Program-made: the position numbers and the translations under genes
Notes under the pieces: model-generated
Seen by the model: only the letters and a program-made list of their open reading frames with translations
Told to the model about the DNA's origin: nothing
Databases searched by the model: none
Assembly (NCBI GenBank): GCA_012840975.1
Contig: DUVP01000010.1
Location: 40,853-104,852, forward strand
Direction: 5' to 3'
Source of the DNA: Mogibacterium sp.
GTDB taxonomy: Bacteria; Bacillota; Clostridia; Peptostreptococcales; Anaerovoracaceae
Length of the DNA: 64,000 nucleotides
Shown here: positions 15,076-24,858 of the stretch, one piece after another
Numbering within the stretch: position 1 is the stretch's first letter
Layout: each line of letters starts with the position of its first letter

Positions 15076-17928
15076 ATGGGAAAAAAGGTAAGTGAGCTTT
15101 TAAAAGAACTGGGCATTACATTAAAGGAACTCAAGGAATATGCGAGTAAAATGGACATTGATATTAAATCAAAGGAGACTACTCTCGATGATTCCGATGT
15201 TTCCAGAATAATAAGCACAGTAAATCTTATGAAGGGGACTGCAACGGACGATAAACCGGAAGGAGCCAGACCCGCGATTAAGGCTGTGCCGGTTTTAAAT
15301 ATAGAAACTCCCAAGGCAAAGCCACCTGTAGGGATTCCTATAAAGGTTGTTTTGCCGCCTAATGATGCCGCTCCGGCAGAAGAAATTGAAGATAAACCGG
15401 AGATGGCGGAAACAGTGAAGGTTGTTGAAACTGAAGAAACTCAGGAAGAATCTGTTCCAATGAAAGAAGAGATTCCGCTTTCAGACAAACCGGAAGAAAA
15501 AGTTTTATCAAATGAAAAAGAGGTTCAGGAGATTGCTACTGAGAAAGAAAGTCTTGAAAAGCTTCATGAAACTAAAGAAATGCAAAAATCAGGAGCTCCA
15601 AAAGAAGAAAAAAAGATTCCTGAAAAAAAGAAAGAGGATGTCAGACAAAAAGAGACAGACGGAGAAGCCTATGTAAATGCACCGAATAAACCTATGAGGT
15701 TTAAGAAAATTTCCGATGCTGCAACAGAAAGAAAAAAAGCTGAGGAAAAGAAAAAAAGAGAACAGGAGAAAAAAGTTCAGCCCGGAAATAAAGACGCTGA
15801 AAAGAAAGTATCAAGAGAGAGAAAGAAAGATAATGTAAGGGATACAAAAAAACCAACTGTTGATTCGGATAGCAGAGAAAGAAGAACTCCAAGAGATAAA
15901 GCAAGCGATGAAAAAAGACCATTCCAGAGAAGGCAAAAAGATACATCGGCACAGGCACCGCAGACAACAGGAGGAAAACCTTCTAAACGTAAGAGCAAAA
16001 AGTTTTTCGATAATGAAAGGCAATCAAAGTTTGATAAATTCGAAGACTCTCCAAGGCCGCGCAGAAATGTAACGGAAGCTATTTATGATGAGAGAGCTTT
16101 AGAAAAAAAAGAACGAAACAAGAGGAAATACAAGACTAAAGTCGTTGAGGAACCGACTGTTGAGGAATTGCTGCCTGAAGGAACAATCGCGGTAACAGTT
16201 CCTATCACTGTAGCCGGTCTTAGTGAGCAGGCTGAAATCAGCGTTTCACAAATCATCATGGCAATGATGCAAATGGGGGTAATGGTTACAATTAATCAGA
16301 CACTTGACAAAGATACTGTGGAAATGCTTGCTGAAGATCTCGGATTACAGATTGTTGTAACAGAAGAAGAACCTGAAATCGAAGAAATCGGAATTGAAAC
16401 CAGAGAAGATTGCGAAAGCGAACTGGAACCGCGTCCGCCTATTATAACTGTAATGGGACACGTTGACCACGGTAAGACATCTCTCCTTGACGCAATAAGA
16501 AATACAAAGGTAACTGCAGGTGAGTCAGGAGGTATAACTCAGCATATAGGAGCATCGGAGATTGAAATAAACGACAAAAAAATTGTATTTCTCGATACTC
16601 CCGGTCACGAAGCTTTTACTACGATGCGAGCAAGAGGAGCACAGGTAACTGATATCGCTGTCCTCGTGGTTGCAGCTGACGACGGTGTAATGCCGCAGAC
16701 AAAAGAGTCTATAAGCCACGCTAAGGCAGCCGGCGTTCCTATTATCGTTGCAATAAATAAAATGGATAAACCTACAGCCAATCCGGACAGAGTAAAGCAG
16801 GAACTTTCTGAAAACGGAGTTCTTGTTGAAGAGTGGGGTGGAGATGTGATTTCCGTACCGGTGTCTGCAAAAAAAGGAGAAGGAATAACAGATCTTCTTG
16901 AAATGATACTTTTACAGGCTGAAGTTCTTGAGCTTAGAGCAAATCCGAACAGACTTGCTCTGGGAACGGTTGTAGAAGCTCGTCTCGACAAGTCGAAAGG
17001 GCCTGTTGCAACCTTGCTTGTCAGTAACGGAACACTAAAAACAGGTCAGAGCGTTGTTGCAGGAACTACATCGGGCAAAATCAGGGTGATGACTGATTTC
17101 AAGGGCAAACCTATCAGAAAAGCAGGACCTTCAACACCTGTTGAGATTCTCGGACTTTCAGATGTTCCTGCTGCCGGCGACGAGTTTAATGCAGTTAGAG
17201 ATGATAAAACAGCAAGAGAAATAGCTGCTAATCGTCAGGAGAAGTTAAGAGAGGATGTTATGGCGAAAAATGCCAGCATGACTCTTGATAAGCTCTTTGC
17301 ACAGATACAGGAAGGAGAGTCAAAAGAACTTAATCTTATAATAAAGGGAGACGTTCAGGGTTCTGTCGGTGCAATTATCACTTCACTTGAAAAACTCGAA
17401 ACAGATGAGGTTAAGATAAAAGTAATACACTCGGGTGTCGGAACAATAAACGAATCCGACATAATGCTTGCGGAGACTTCAAATGCAATAATCATCGGAT
17501 TTAACGTAAGACCTACGACAGCAGTTACTAATCAGGCTGCAGAAGTAGATGTAGAAATCAGACTTTATAGAGTTATTTACGATATCATAGATGATATTCA
17601 GGCTGCTATGAAGGGAATGCTTGAGCCTGAATACAGGGAAGAAATTCTTGGCAAAGCGACAGTAAGAGAGACTTTTAAAGTACCAAATCTCGGTATTGTT
17701 GCAGGTTGCTATATCACAGAAGGTCTTGTTAAGCGTAATGCACAAATCAGGTTGGTAAGAGACGGTATTGTAATACATGAAGGAGTTATTTCCTCTCTCA
17801 AGAGATTTAAGGATGATGCCAGAGAAGTGGCTCAAGGCTATGAGTGCGGACTTGGCATCGAGAAATACAATGATATTAAACCTGATGATGTTATAGAGTG
17901 CTTTAATATGGTTGAGATAGAAAGATAA
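15076..17928 (+). CDS. infB: Translation initiation factor IF-2
   Basis: ATG 15076 is chosen because AAGGAGG lies just upstream; an in-frame extension to 15037 would lack a site. The product has 950 residues. Residues 1-60 are a small N-terminal IF2N domain ([19 protein letters not shown]). Residues about 90-360 are a long low-complexity Lys/Glu/Arg-rich linker, followed by a second IF2N domain. The GTPase domain starts with GHVDHGKT near 461 and contains DTPGHE and NKMD, then domains II, III and IV, ending in the fMet-tRNA-binding C2 domain. It brings initiator tRNA to the 30S subunit. The gene sits between ylxR and rbfA. Confidence 0.95.
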   Translation: MGKKVSELLKELGITLKELKEYASKMDIDIKSKETTLDDSDVSRIISTVNLMKGTATDDKPEGARPAIKAVPVLNIETPKAKPPVGIPIKVVLPPNDAAPAEEIEDKPEMAETVKVVETEETQEESVPMKEEIPLSDKPEEKVLSNEKEVQEIATEKESLEKLHETKEMQKSGAPKEEKKIPEKKKEDVRQKETDGEAYVNAPNKPMRFKKISDAATERKKAEEKKKREQEKKVQPGNKDAEKKVSRERKKDNVRDTKKPTVDSDSRERRTPRDKASDEKRPFQRRQKDTSAQAPQTTGGKPSKRKSKKFFDNERQSKFDKFEDSPRPRRNVTEAIYDERALEKKERNKRKYKTKVVEEPTVEELLPEGTIAVTVPITVAGLSEQAEISVSQIIMAMMQMGVMVTINQTLDKDTVEMLAEDLGLQIVVTEEEPEIEEIGIETREDCESELEPRPPIITVMGHVDHGKTSLLDAIRNTKVTAGESGGITQHIGASEIEINDKKIVFLDTPGHEAFTTMRARGAQVTDIAVLVVAADDGVMPQTKESISHAKAAGVPIIVAINKMDKPTANPDRVKQELSENGVLVEEWGGDVISVPVSAKKGEGITDLLEMILLQAEVLELRANPNRLALGTVVEARLDKSKGPVATLLVSNGTLKTGQSVVAGTTSGKIRVMTDFKGKPIRKAGPSTPVEILGLSDVPAAGDEFNAVRDDKTAREIAANRQEKLREDVMAKNASMTLDKLFAQIQEGESKELNLIIKGDVQGSVGAIITSLEKLETDEVKIKVIHSGVGTINESDIMLAETSNAIIIGFNVRPTTAVTNQAAEVDVEIRLYRVIYDIIDDIQAAMKGMLEPEYREEILGKATVRETFKVPNLGIVAGCYITEGLVKRNAQIRLVRDGIVIHEGVISSLKRFKDDAREVAQGYECGLGIEKYNDIKPDDVIECFNMVEIER

Positions 17929-17932
17929 AGAA

Positions 17933-18322
17933 ATGGGAAAATACAGAACGGGCAGGCTTAGTGAAGAAATCAAGAAAAGCATCAGCAATTTTCTTGTGAC
18001 AGAGGCAAAAGACCCAAGATTATCTTCGAGGATAATCAGTATCAGCGGTGTAGATGTAACAAGAGATATAAGCTATGCTACTGTTTATGTATCACCGTTA
18101 TGTCTGGCGGAAGAGGACATTGAATCGGTATACAAAGAAGTGCTTGAAGGTCTTAATAAAGCAAAAGGTTTTATCAGGACGAGGATTGCCGGAGATATTA
18201 AGGTCAGGCACATGCCGGAGCTTATATTTAAGATCGATTCTTCAGCTGAATATGGCAGACATATCGATTCAATTTTAGAAACTCTGATTATAAAACACGA
18301 AGAGGATAAAATTGATGGGTGA
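17933..18322 (+). CDS. rbfA: Ribosome-binding factor A
   Basis: 129 residues. The KH-type RbfA fold is recognisable from RLSEEIKKSISNFL at the N-terminus, DPRLSSRIISISGVDVTRD near 28-46, and the C-terminal PELIFKIDSSAEYG. It acts late in 30S maturation, binding the 16S rRNA 5' domain. The ATG is five bases after the infB stop, and the end overlaps nrnA by eight bases. Confidence 0.93.
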   Translation: MGKYRTGRLSEEIKKSISNFLVTEAKDPRLSSRIISISGVDVTRDISYATVYVSPLCLAEEDIESVYKEVLEGLNKAKGFIRTRIAGDIKVRHMPELIFKIDSSAEYGRHIDSILETLIIKHEEDKIDG

Positions 18323-19295
18323 TTCTCTTAGAAATATAGCGAATACAATCAAAGATTTAGACTCCATCCTTATATTCCCGCATATTAATATGGATGGAGA
18401 CTCTTTGGGTGCATCAACAGCACTTTGTCTTGCCTTAAGATCTATCGGCAAGAAGTCATATGTTATGTTAGATGAAGAAATACCGGAAAATCTTGATTTC
18501 CTTGAATGTGGATGTTCTATATACGATGTGGATTCTTATGACAGATTTGATCTTTCGCTCCAGATTGATTCTTCCGGAATGAATAGAATCCTTGGACGTG
18601 AGGCCGCATGGGAGAAAGGTAAAATCAAAGGATGTATCGACCATCACCCGACCGTGAAACAGGATGTTTACTATGATTTCTATCTGACTGAGCCCGAAAC
18701 GGCAGCGACCGGCGAAATAATATACAGGCTGATTAAGTATCTCGGAGCAGAAATAACACTCGATATAGCAAATTGTATTTTTGCTGCTATAGTTACCGAT
18801 ACAGGGAATTTTCAGTATTCAAATACTACGAGACAAACTCACGAGATAACAGCCGAATTGTACGATATAAAGGACTTTAACGCTAAGATTGTCAGTGCTT
18901 TGATATATGAGAGACGCTCTAAGGATTCGATTATGATGGAAGGAGAAGTGCTTTCGAATCTTGAGTTTTTTTCTGAGGGAAAAGTAGCAATCGGTACTTT
19001 AACTCAGGATATTCTCACTAAATACGGATGCATGATGAATGAATCGGAAGGCATTGTTCAAAGAATAATGACCATAGAAGGAGTAGAGGTAGGCTGCTTG
19101 ATCAAGGAAGATGATTCTAATCTGGTGAGGGTAAGCTTAAGGGCAAAACATAAGGCAAATGTGGCTGTTGTTGCAACAAAATTTGGTGGCGGCGGTCATT
19201 TAAGAGCAGCAGGCTGTACGATGTATATTTCGCCTCAAGAAGCAAAAAAACACCTCATTCCCGAACTTATACAGGCAGCAGAGACATATGTTTAA
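18315..19295 (+). CDS. nrnA: Bifunctional oligoribonuclease / pAp phosphatase, DHH family
   Basis: I use ATG 18315 (a TTG directly in front is less likely), giving 326 residues. DHH-family metal motifs are visible: HINMDGDSLG near 23-32, DSSG near 87, the namesake DHHPT near 112, and TDTGNFQYS near 157. The DHHA1 domain ends with GGGGHLRAAGC near 300, where substrate binds. NrnA proteins degrade nanoRNA and dephosphorylate pAp to AMP. The gene lies in its usual position between rbfA and truB and overlaps both. Confidence 0.92.
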   Translation: MGDSLRNIANTIKDLDSILIFPHINMDGDSLGASTALCLALRSIGKKSYVMLDEEIPENLDFLECGCSIYDVDSYDRFDLSLQIDSSGMNRILGREAAWEKGKIKGCIDHHPTVKQDVYYDFYLTEPETAATGEIIYRLIKYLGAEITLDIANCIFAAIVTDTGNFQYSNTTRQTHEITAELYDIKDFNAKIVSALIYERRSKDSIMMEGEVLSNLEFFSEGKVAIGTLTQDILTKYGCMMNESEGIVQRIMTIEGVEVGCLIKEDDSNLVRVSLRAKHKANVAVVATKFGGGGHLRAAGCTMYISPQEAKKHLIPELIQAAETYV

Positions 19296-20184
19296 AGACG
19301 GAGTAATTAATATAAACAAACCTCAAGGATGGACATCTCAGGATGTTTGTGCAAAATTGAGAAACAGGCTAAAAATAAAAAAAATCGGTCATACAGGTAC
19401 GCTTGATCCAATGGCAACAGGCGTACTTCCTGTGTGTATAGGAAAAGCGACCAGGATAATTGAATATTATGACAGAGATTTAAAGTCATACCGCTCCTCT
19501 ATGCAGCTGGGAGTAGTTACAGATACACTTGATATTACAGGTGAAATTCTTGAAAGAAAAAACTTCAATAATATTACGGAAGATTCGATATTTGAGGCAT
19601 TCACATCTTATCAAGGTTTAATAGATCAGGTTCCTCCGAAATATTCTGCACTGAAGATAGATGGCAAAAGAGCTTACGAACTTGCAAGAGAGGGTAAGGA
19701 TATAAAACTTCAATCCAGGAAGGTTTTTATAGCGTCAAATGATATTAACAATATTGATCTCAAAAATGGTATTGTGGATTTTACAGTTTTATGCAGTAGA
19801 GGGACGTATATAAGAACGATTTGTGATGACATAGGAAAAAAACTCGGCTGTGGCGCCTCTATGAAATCATTGATAAGGACAAGGTCCGGATGTTTTTCTA
19901 TTGAGAACTCTACAGATATTATTAAAATTGTAAAAATGACAGATGAAGAAATCAGTAAGAAGATTATTCCTATGGATAATACTCTTTTGAATCTTGGCAG
20001 GATAATACTTGACGATAACAGATGTATTGCTTTTAAAAATGGACACTCCACATCGCGATATTCATTCAAGATAGTCGAAGATTCAAGATTTGATTCATTT
20101 TACAGAGTATACTCCGGCGGTATGTTCAGAGGAATCGGAGAAATCAGAGAAGGGGAAATATATCCGGTTAAGGTTATAAAGTAA
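19288..20184 (+). CDS. truB: tRNA pseudouridine-55 synthase TruB
   Basis: 298 residues. The catalytic motif is GHTGTLDPMATGVL with Asp40; NKPQGWTS at 10-17 and YSALKIDGKRAYELAR near 123-138 are further family signatures, as is SRGTYIRTICDDIG. It makes the universal pseudouridine in the T loop of tRNA. It overlaps the nrnA stop, and its last base is the first of the ribF ATG. The C-terminal ~50 residues correspond to the PUA-like TruB_C domain. Confidence 0.93.
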   Translation: MFKDGVININKPQGWTSQDVCAKLRNRLKIKKIGHTGTLDPMATGVLPVCIGKATRIIEYYDRDLKSYRSSMQLGVVTDTLDITGEILERKNFNNITEDSIFEAFTSYQGLIDQVPPKYSALKIDGKRAYELAREGKDIKLQSRKVFIASNDINNIDLKNGIVDFTVLCSRGTYIRTICDDIGKKLGCGASMKSLIRTRSGCFSIENSTDIIKIVKMTDEEISKKIIPMDNTLLNLGRIILDDNRCIAFKNGHSTSRYSFKIVEDSRFDSFYRVYSGGMFRGIGEIREGEIYPVKVIK

Positions 20185-21125
20185 TGGAAATTTTCACATC
20201 ACTTAACGACATCAGAATAAATAATAAGACAGCTGTAGCCCTTGGTACTTTTGATGGAATACATCTAGGGCATAAAGTTATTCTCGAGGAAGCTTTACAC
20301 GCGGCCGGAGAGGATGATTTAAAGACACTTTGTTTCACTTTTTCCAATCACCCGTTCAATTTTATAATGGATAGGGATGAAAACGATCCTCATGCAATAA
20401 AATATATTGCCTCAAATGAAGAGAAAACAATGATATTGAAAAAAATGGGGTTTGATTATCTTGTCAATATACCGTTCGATGAGAACATGATGAAGATGCG
20501 TGCAAAAGCATTCTTTCGTGACGTTTTAATAAATATCCTCAATGCTTCATTTATATCTGTCGGATTTAACTATACATATGGGGCAAGAGCGGAAGGTCGT
20601 GCTGAGGATCTTATAGAGGAGGGGAATCGGGAAGGTATCAGGGTTATGGTTCACGACGCTGTCTGTGTTGACGGAGATGTAGTGAGCTCTACACTTGTCA
20701 GAAAAATGATATTGAAAGGCGAATTAGACAGAGTAGGTGATTATTTAGGCAGGAACTATTCCTTCAGAGGTACTGTAGAACATGGAAAAAAGATAGGATC
20801 GGGAATAGGCTTTCCGACTATAAATATAATAGCTCCAAGGAATAAAGTTCTTCCGCCGAACGGTGTGTATTTCAGCTCAATTGAATTAGAAGGACGGGTG
20901 TATAAGTCTATTTCAAATATTGGAGTTAAACCTACGGTTGGGTCTGCTGATAAGACGATTGAGACATACATTTTTGATTTTAATGATGAAACATATGGTA
21001 AAGAAGTAATTGTGAGTTTTGAAAAGTTTCTCAGAGAAGAGATTTTTTTTGAAAACAAAATTAAACTTCACAATCAAATAGAAAAAGATTGCGAGTCCGC
21101 ATTAAAATACCACAACAAAATATAG
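20184..21125 (+). CDS. ribF: Bifunctional riboflavin kinase / FAD synthetase
   Basis: 313 residues. The N-terminal nucleotidyltransferase domain has the GTFDGIHLGH motif near 22-31 and the family pattern FNYTYGARAEGRAEDL near 128-143. The C-terminal flavokinase domain contains RGTVEHGKKIGSGIGFPTIN near 196-215 and NIGVKPTVG near 250. It converts riboflavin to FMN and FAD. As usual in Firmicutes it closes the operon just before rpsO. The overlap ATG shares a base with the truB stop. Confidence 0.93.
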   Translation: MEIFTSLNDIRINNKTAVALGTFDGIHLGHKVILEEALHAAGEDDLKTLCFTFSNHPFNFIMDRDENDPHAIKYIASNEEKTMILKKMGFDYLVNIPFDENMMKMRAKAFFRDVLINILNASFISVGFNYTYGARAEGRAEDLIEEGNREGIRVMVHDAVCVDGDVVSSTLVRKMILKGELDRVGDYLGRNYSFRGTVEHGKKIGSGIGFPTINIIAPRNKVLPPNGVYFSSIELEGRVYKSISNIGVKPTVGSADKTIETYIFDFNDETYGKEVIVSFEKFLREEIFFENKIKLHNQIEKDCESALKYHNKI

Positions 21126-21151
21126 ACAAACAGATGTATTCGTGTTAATAT
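21123..21151 (+). promoter_or_regulatory. Promoter of rpsO
   Basis: TAGACA (21123-21128), 17-bp spacer, and TAATAT (21146-21151) preceded by TG at 21143-21144 (extended -10). It overlaps the end of ribF and would give a leader of roughly 87 bases. Confidence 0.5.
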
Positions 21152-21157
21152 AACCGA

Positions 21158-21244
21158 GACATAACACAATATACCTATGCAGCAGTGATTTGCTTCTCCG
21201 GCGGTTACGCAGCTTAGGTGAACGAATTAGAAGGAGATTTTTTT
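21158..21244 (+). ncRNA. rpsO leader, possible S15 autoregulatory structure
   Basis: ACCTA (21173-21177) pairs with TAGGT (21215-21219) and AGC (21181-21183) with GCT (21212-21214), enclosing an inner GTGA/TTAC helix. S15 leaders in several bacteria fold near the ribosome binding site and bind S15. The fold here is hand-drawn and the assignment is tentative. Confidence 0.4.
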
Positions 21245-21511
21245 ATGCTTACTAAAGAGAAAAAACAGGAAATTATCAAAGAATATGCCAGAACAGAGGG
21301 AGATACAGGCTCCCCTGAAGTCCAGGTTGCAATTCTTACTTACAGGATTAACCACCTAAATGAACATCTTAAGGTTAATCAGAAAGACTTCCATTCAAGA
21401 AGAGGATTGCTTAAGATGGTCGGTCAGAGAAGAAACCTTCTCAAATACCTCAGAGAAACCGATATTGAAAGATACAGAGAGCTTATATCGCGTTTGGGAC
21501 TGAGGAAATAA
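21245..21511 (+). CDS. rpsO: 30S ribosomal protein S15
   Basis: 88 residues from ATG 21245, with AAGGAGA eight bases upstream; a longer reading to 21218 is not needed. Typical S15 features are [17 protein letters not shown], the basic [20 protein letters not shown], and the C-terminal LISRLGLRK. Its terminator and the following pnp gene form the standard rpsO-pnp pair. Confidence 0.96.
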   Translation: MLTKEKKQEIIKEYARTEGDTGSPEVQVAILTYRINHLNEHLKVNQKDFHSRRGLLKMVGQRRNLLKYLRETDIERYRELISRLGLRK

Positions 21512-21521
21512 TCATGACACG

Positions 21522-21556
21522 AAAAGCGGGAGCGATATATACTCCCGCTTTACTTG
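21522..21556 (+). terminator. Terminator between rpsO and pnp
   Basis: AAAGCGGGAG (21523-21532) and CTCCCGCTTT (21542-21551) form a perfect 10-bp stem with a 9-base loop, followed by TACTTGT. The T-tail is short, so partial read-through into pnp is possible; pairing of rpsO and pnp is also the place for RNase-processed hairpins. Confidence 0.75.
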
Positions 21557-21611
21557 TATAAATAGTTAAACCCATTGATAAATATAAATTAGCAGGAAGG
21601 AGTTGTTAATT

Positions 21612-23732
21612 ATGGGTCATTTTGAAGATTACAGAACTTTTAAGACAGCAGTAGGGGGGAGACTTTTACAGCTGGAAATCGGAAGAGTTTGCGAACAGGC
21701 AAACGGTGCTGTTACTGTCAGATATGGTGATACCGTTGTAAATTGCACAGTATGTTCAAGCAAAGAACCTAAACAGGATGTTGATTTTTTTCCGCTTACT
21801 TGCAGTTATGAAGAGAAAATGTATGCAGTAGGAAAAATTCCGGGTGGATATTTAAGGAGAGAAGGCCGTCCGACTGATAATGCCACACTAATATCAAGGC
21901 TTATCGACAGACCGTTAAGGCCTCTTTTTCCTAAAGGATACAGAAATGATGTTGTTGTTGTTGCAACGGCTATGTCGGTTGATCATGACTGTCAGCCTGA
22001 GTTTGCATCTCTGGTCGGAACTTCTGCAGCAATTGCGATTTCGGATATTCCATGGGAAGGACCGACGGCAGGAGTAATTGTAGGTCTTGTTGATGGTGAA
22101 TATGTTATTAACCCGACATCAGATCAAAGAGAAAAATCGCAAATGCATCTTACAGTTTGCGGTACAGAAGATGCAATTATGATGGTTGAAGCCGGAGCAA
22201 ATGAAGTTACTGAAAAGCAGATGCTGGAAGCCATATTGTTCGGTCATGAAGAAATCAAGAACATCTGTAGATTTATAAAAGAAATTATTGCAGAGCTTGG
22301 CAAAGAAAAGACAGAATATCAGTCTTTCGAAGCGTCTGAAGAAATTGATTCTGCAGTAAGAGAGTACGCAACCATAAAGATGACGGAAGCAATGCAGATA
22401 ATTGATTCAACCGAAAGATTAGAAAAGATAGAGGAGATCCTTACAGAAACAAAAGAATATTTTGCTGAAGAATTCGAAGAGAATATGGCTGAAGTTGATG
22501 AGGTTTTATACAATCTCAAGAAAGAGAAAATCAGAGAGAAAATTCTTGATGAAGGCATTCGTCCGGATAACAGAAATCCGCAGGAAATCAGACCTCTTTG
22601 GAGTGAGACGGGATATTTACCGAGAGCACACGGTTCCGGTCTTTTCAAAAGAGGTCAGACACAAGTTCTGTCTGTGACTACATTGGCACCGTCAAGTGAA
22701 GCTCAGTATCTCGATGGTATTGATCCGGATCTCACAAGAAAAAGATATATGCATCATTATAATTTTCCGGGATATTGTACAGGAGAGGCAAAGCCGAACA
22801 GATCTCCCGGTAGGAGAGAAATCGGTCACGGAGCTTTGGCAGAAAGAGCTTTGCTTCCTGTCATTCCTAGTGAAGAAGAATTTCCTTATGCAATAAGAGT
22901 TGTTTCGGAAGTTCTCTCATCTAACGGATCATCTTCAATGGCATCGGCATGCGGATCATGTCTTGCCCTTATGGATGCGGGTGTTCCGATTAAAAAACCT
23001 GTATCGGGAATCGCAATGGGACTTATTGAAGGGTTTAATGAAGACGGATCAAGCAGATTTGCCATTTTGTCCGACATACAGGGTCTGGAGGACTTCCTGG
23101 GAGATATGGACTTTAAGGTGACCAGTACACCTGACGGAATAACCGCTCTGCAGATGGATATTAAGGTGCATGGATTAAGCAGAGAAATACTTGAGCAGGC
23201 ACTTGAACAGGCAAAAGCAGGCAGAGCTCATATTCTACAAAATATGCTTGAAGAAATTCCTGAGCCACGTAAAGATCTTAGCCCGTATGCTCCGAGATTT
23301 ATAGCAATGAGAGTCGATCCTGAGAAGATAAGACTTGTTATCGGACCGGGAGGAAAGACAGTGAACAAGATTGTTGAGGAAACAGGTGTCAAAATTGATA
23401 TTTCCGATGAGGATGTAGGCTTCATTGCAATTTATTCTACCGATCAGGAGAGTGCGGAAAGAGCAAGAAAAGAAATCGAACTTATCACAAGAGATGTTGA
23501 AGTCGGGGGAATATATGATGGGGAAGTAAAAAGAATAATGCCGTTTGGAGCATTCATTGAAATTCTCCCGGGCAAAGAAGGTCTTTTACATATTTCCAAG
23601 ATGGAGAATCGCAGAGTCGAAAAGGTTGAAGATATCATGAATATCGGTGATATTGTTAAAGTTAAGGTTACCGAAATCGACAGTCAGAACAGAATAAACC
23701 TTTCGAGAAAAGAATTGCTGACTGACAAATAA
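21612..23732 (+). CDS. pnp: Polyribonucleotide nucleotidyltransferase (PNPase)
   Basis: 706 residues from ATG 21612; GGAAGGAG (21596-21603) is the ribosome binding site. Two RNase PH domains are separated by a helical domain. GGYLRREGRP near 75 and FPGYCTGEAKPNRSPGRREIGHG near 380-402 are active-site regions. The KH domain carries IGPGGKTVNKIVEETG near 577-592 and the S1 domain starts near 625 with GGIYDGEVKRIMPFGAFIEI. It degrades RNA 3' to 5' by phosphorolysis, giving nucleoside diphosphates, and is a degradosome component. Confidence 0.95.
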   Translation: MGHFEDYRTFKTAVGGRLLQLEIGRVCEQANGAVTVRYGDTVVNCTVCSSKEPKQDVDFFPLTCSYEEKMYAVGKIPGGYLRREGRPTDNATLISRLIDRPLRPLFPKGYRNDVVVVATAMSVDHDCQPEFASLVGTSAAIAISDIPWEGPTAGVIVGLVDGEYVINPTSDQREKSQMHLTVCGTEDAIMMVEAGANEVTEKQMLEAILFGHEEIKNICRFIKEIIAELGKEKTEYQSFEASEEIDSAVREYATIKMTEAMQIIDSTERLEKIEEILTETKEYFAEEFEENMAEVDEVLYNLKKEKIREKILDEGIRPDNRNPQEIRPLWSETGYLPRAHGSGLFKRGQTQVLSVTTLAPSSEAQYLDGIDPDLTRKRYMHHYNFPGYCTGEAKPNRSPGRREIGHGALAERALLPVIPSEEEFPYAIRVVSEVLSSNGSSSMASACGSCLALMDAGVPIKKPVSGIAMGLIEGFNEDGSSRFAILSDIQGLEDFLGDMDFKVTSTPDGITALQMDIKVHGLSREILEQALEQAKAGRAHILQNMLEEIPEPRKDLSPYAPRFIAMRVDPEKIRLVIGPGGKTVNKIVEETGVKIDISDEDVGFIAIYSTDQESAERARKEIELITRDVEVGGIYDGEVKRIMPFGAFIEILPGKEGLLHISKMENRRVEKVEDIMNIGDIVKVKVTEIDSQNRINLSRKELLTDK

Positions 23733-23775
23733 ATATTGCAATAGTTACGGAAGTATCTATTTATGGTAAATAAAC

Positions 23776-24621
23776 ATGCTTAAGAAGAGATATAACACAA
23801 GGAATACAATTATTATAGCACTTGCAATTTTTTGCGGTGCTATATTAATCCTGGCTCTTTTGAAATCAAAGCTGAATCTTCCATATCTGATTCCTGAATT
23901 GATAGGACTGCTAATAGCCGTAACGCTTGTTATTGTTGTGACTTCTTTAACAACAGGTAGGGATGCTGTTATTGTCAACGAGCCTTCAGAGTATCCGCCT
24001 GAAAACATAACACCATCCCAGGCCGGATGCATACAGGATGGTCTGATTGATACAAGAGAGATTGTCAGTGCGATATTTTTTCTTGCACAGAAAGGATATT
24101 TTGTAATAAGAGAATACGAGTTGCACCAATTTGAGTTTATTTACGGAAAATATCCAATGCAGGAAGATCGCTCCATGAGGCTTCTGTTCAATGGTATATT
24201 CGGCAAAGCAAAAGAAGGTGACATCGTTAAACTTATTGATGCCAGAGAGAGGCTTGTAAAAATCCTTCCGGAATTCAAAAAGCTTGTCATAAAGAGTATT
24301 GTATCAAAGAAAAATAAGGAAATAGCTGTTCTTACCGGCAAAGTAAATGGATTTATAGAAACCATTATTAACAATTCACAGGAACGATATGCCGATCTGG
24401 TGAAAGAGGATAAAGAATATCTGTACAAAATAATTCCTTATGCATATGTTTTTACTATAGCATCTAAGTTACCTAGTAAGTTTGAGAAAATATATGTTGA
24501 TAATCCTGACTGGTATCTCCCGTATGGTACTGAGGATGGATATAATTTTGATGTTGTAATATATAATTCAATGTTACGGAATTTACCGAATCAGTTTAAT
24601 AACTTAATCATAAAAGGTTGA
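23776..24621 (+). CDS. DUF2207-like membrane protein lacking the usual N-terminal domain
   Basis: 281 residues with two membrane helices at about 11-29 and 39-60, then a cytoplasmic part. The segment YPPENITPSQAGCIQDGL (about 75-92), followed by a winged-helix-like DTREIVSAIFFLAQKGYFVI, is the hallmark of the C-terminal half of DUF2207 proteins, as is PYAYVF...PDWYLPYG near the end. Full DUF2207 proteins are about 550-650 residues with an extracytoplasmic N-terminal domain; here that part is absent, so this is a short version or a truncated gene. No stops suggest decay. Function unknown. Confidence 0.65.
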   Translation: MLKKRYNTRNTIIIALAIFCGAILILALLKSKLNLPYLIPELIGLLIAVTLVIVVTSLTTGRDAVIVNEPSEYPPENITPSQAGCIQDGLIDTREIVSAIFFLAQKGYFVIREYELHQFEFIYGKYPMQEDRSMRLLFNGIFGKAKEGDIVKLIDARERLVKILPEFKKLVIKSIVSKKNKEIAVLTGKVNGFIETIINNSQERYADLVKEDKEYLYKIIPYAYVFTIASKLPSKFEKIYVDNPDWYLPYGTEDGYNFDVVIYNSMLRNLPNQFNNLIIKG

Positions 24622-24636
24622 TTTAATAAAGTTGAT

Positions 24637-24858
24637 TTAGTGAATATTTCTTCGATGTTTCTCTTTCTCAACATCATCAGTAGGAAAGTATAATGTCTTA
24701 CTGTCTTCAGAATCATTATCATAATCGGGTTTATCTTTGAATGCATGAGGATAACGTTCTCGGACTGTTCTTTCATCATCCTCACCGCGAATATATACAA
24801 ATAAAGAGTATATCAGGATTCCTATTAATAATATTAAACCTATAAGTAAAAGTGGCAT
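24637..24858 (-). CDS. Small single-pass membrane protein, unknown
   Basis: 73 residues on the minus strand, convergent with the DUF2207-like gene. Residues 3-24 form a strongly hydrophobic helix; the rest is a charged cytoplasmic tail rich in Asp, Glu, Lys and Arg. The reading frame is biased like a real gene, and there is no competing gene on the plus strand. The ribosome binding site is poor (AAAGAAAAT before the ATG). I do not recognise a family. Confidence 0.5.
   Translation of the reverse strand: MPLLLIGLILLIGILIYSLFVYIRGEDDERTVRERYPHAFKDKPDYDNDSEDSKTLYFPTDDVEKEKHRRNIH

Noticed and set aside
15701..16072. Several open frames on both strands in the infB linker region
   Set aside because: They are by-products of A/G-rich low-complexity DNA coding for the Lys/Glu-rich linker of IF-2.
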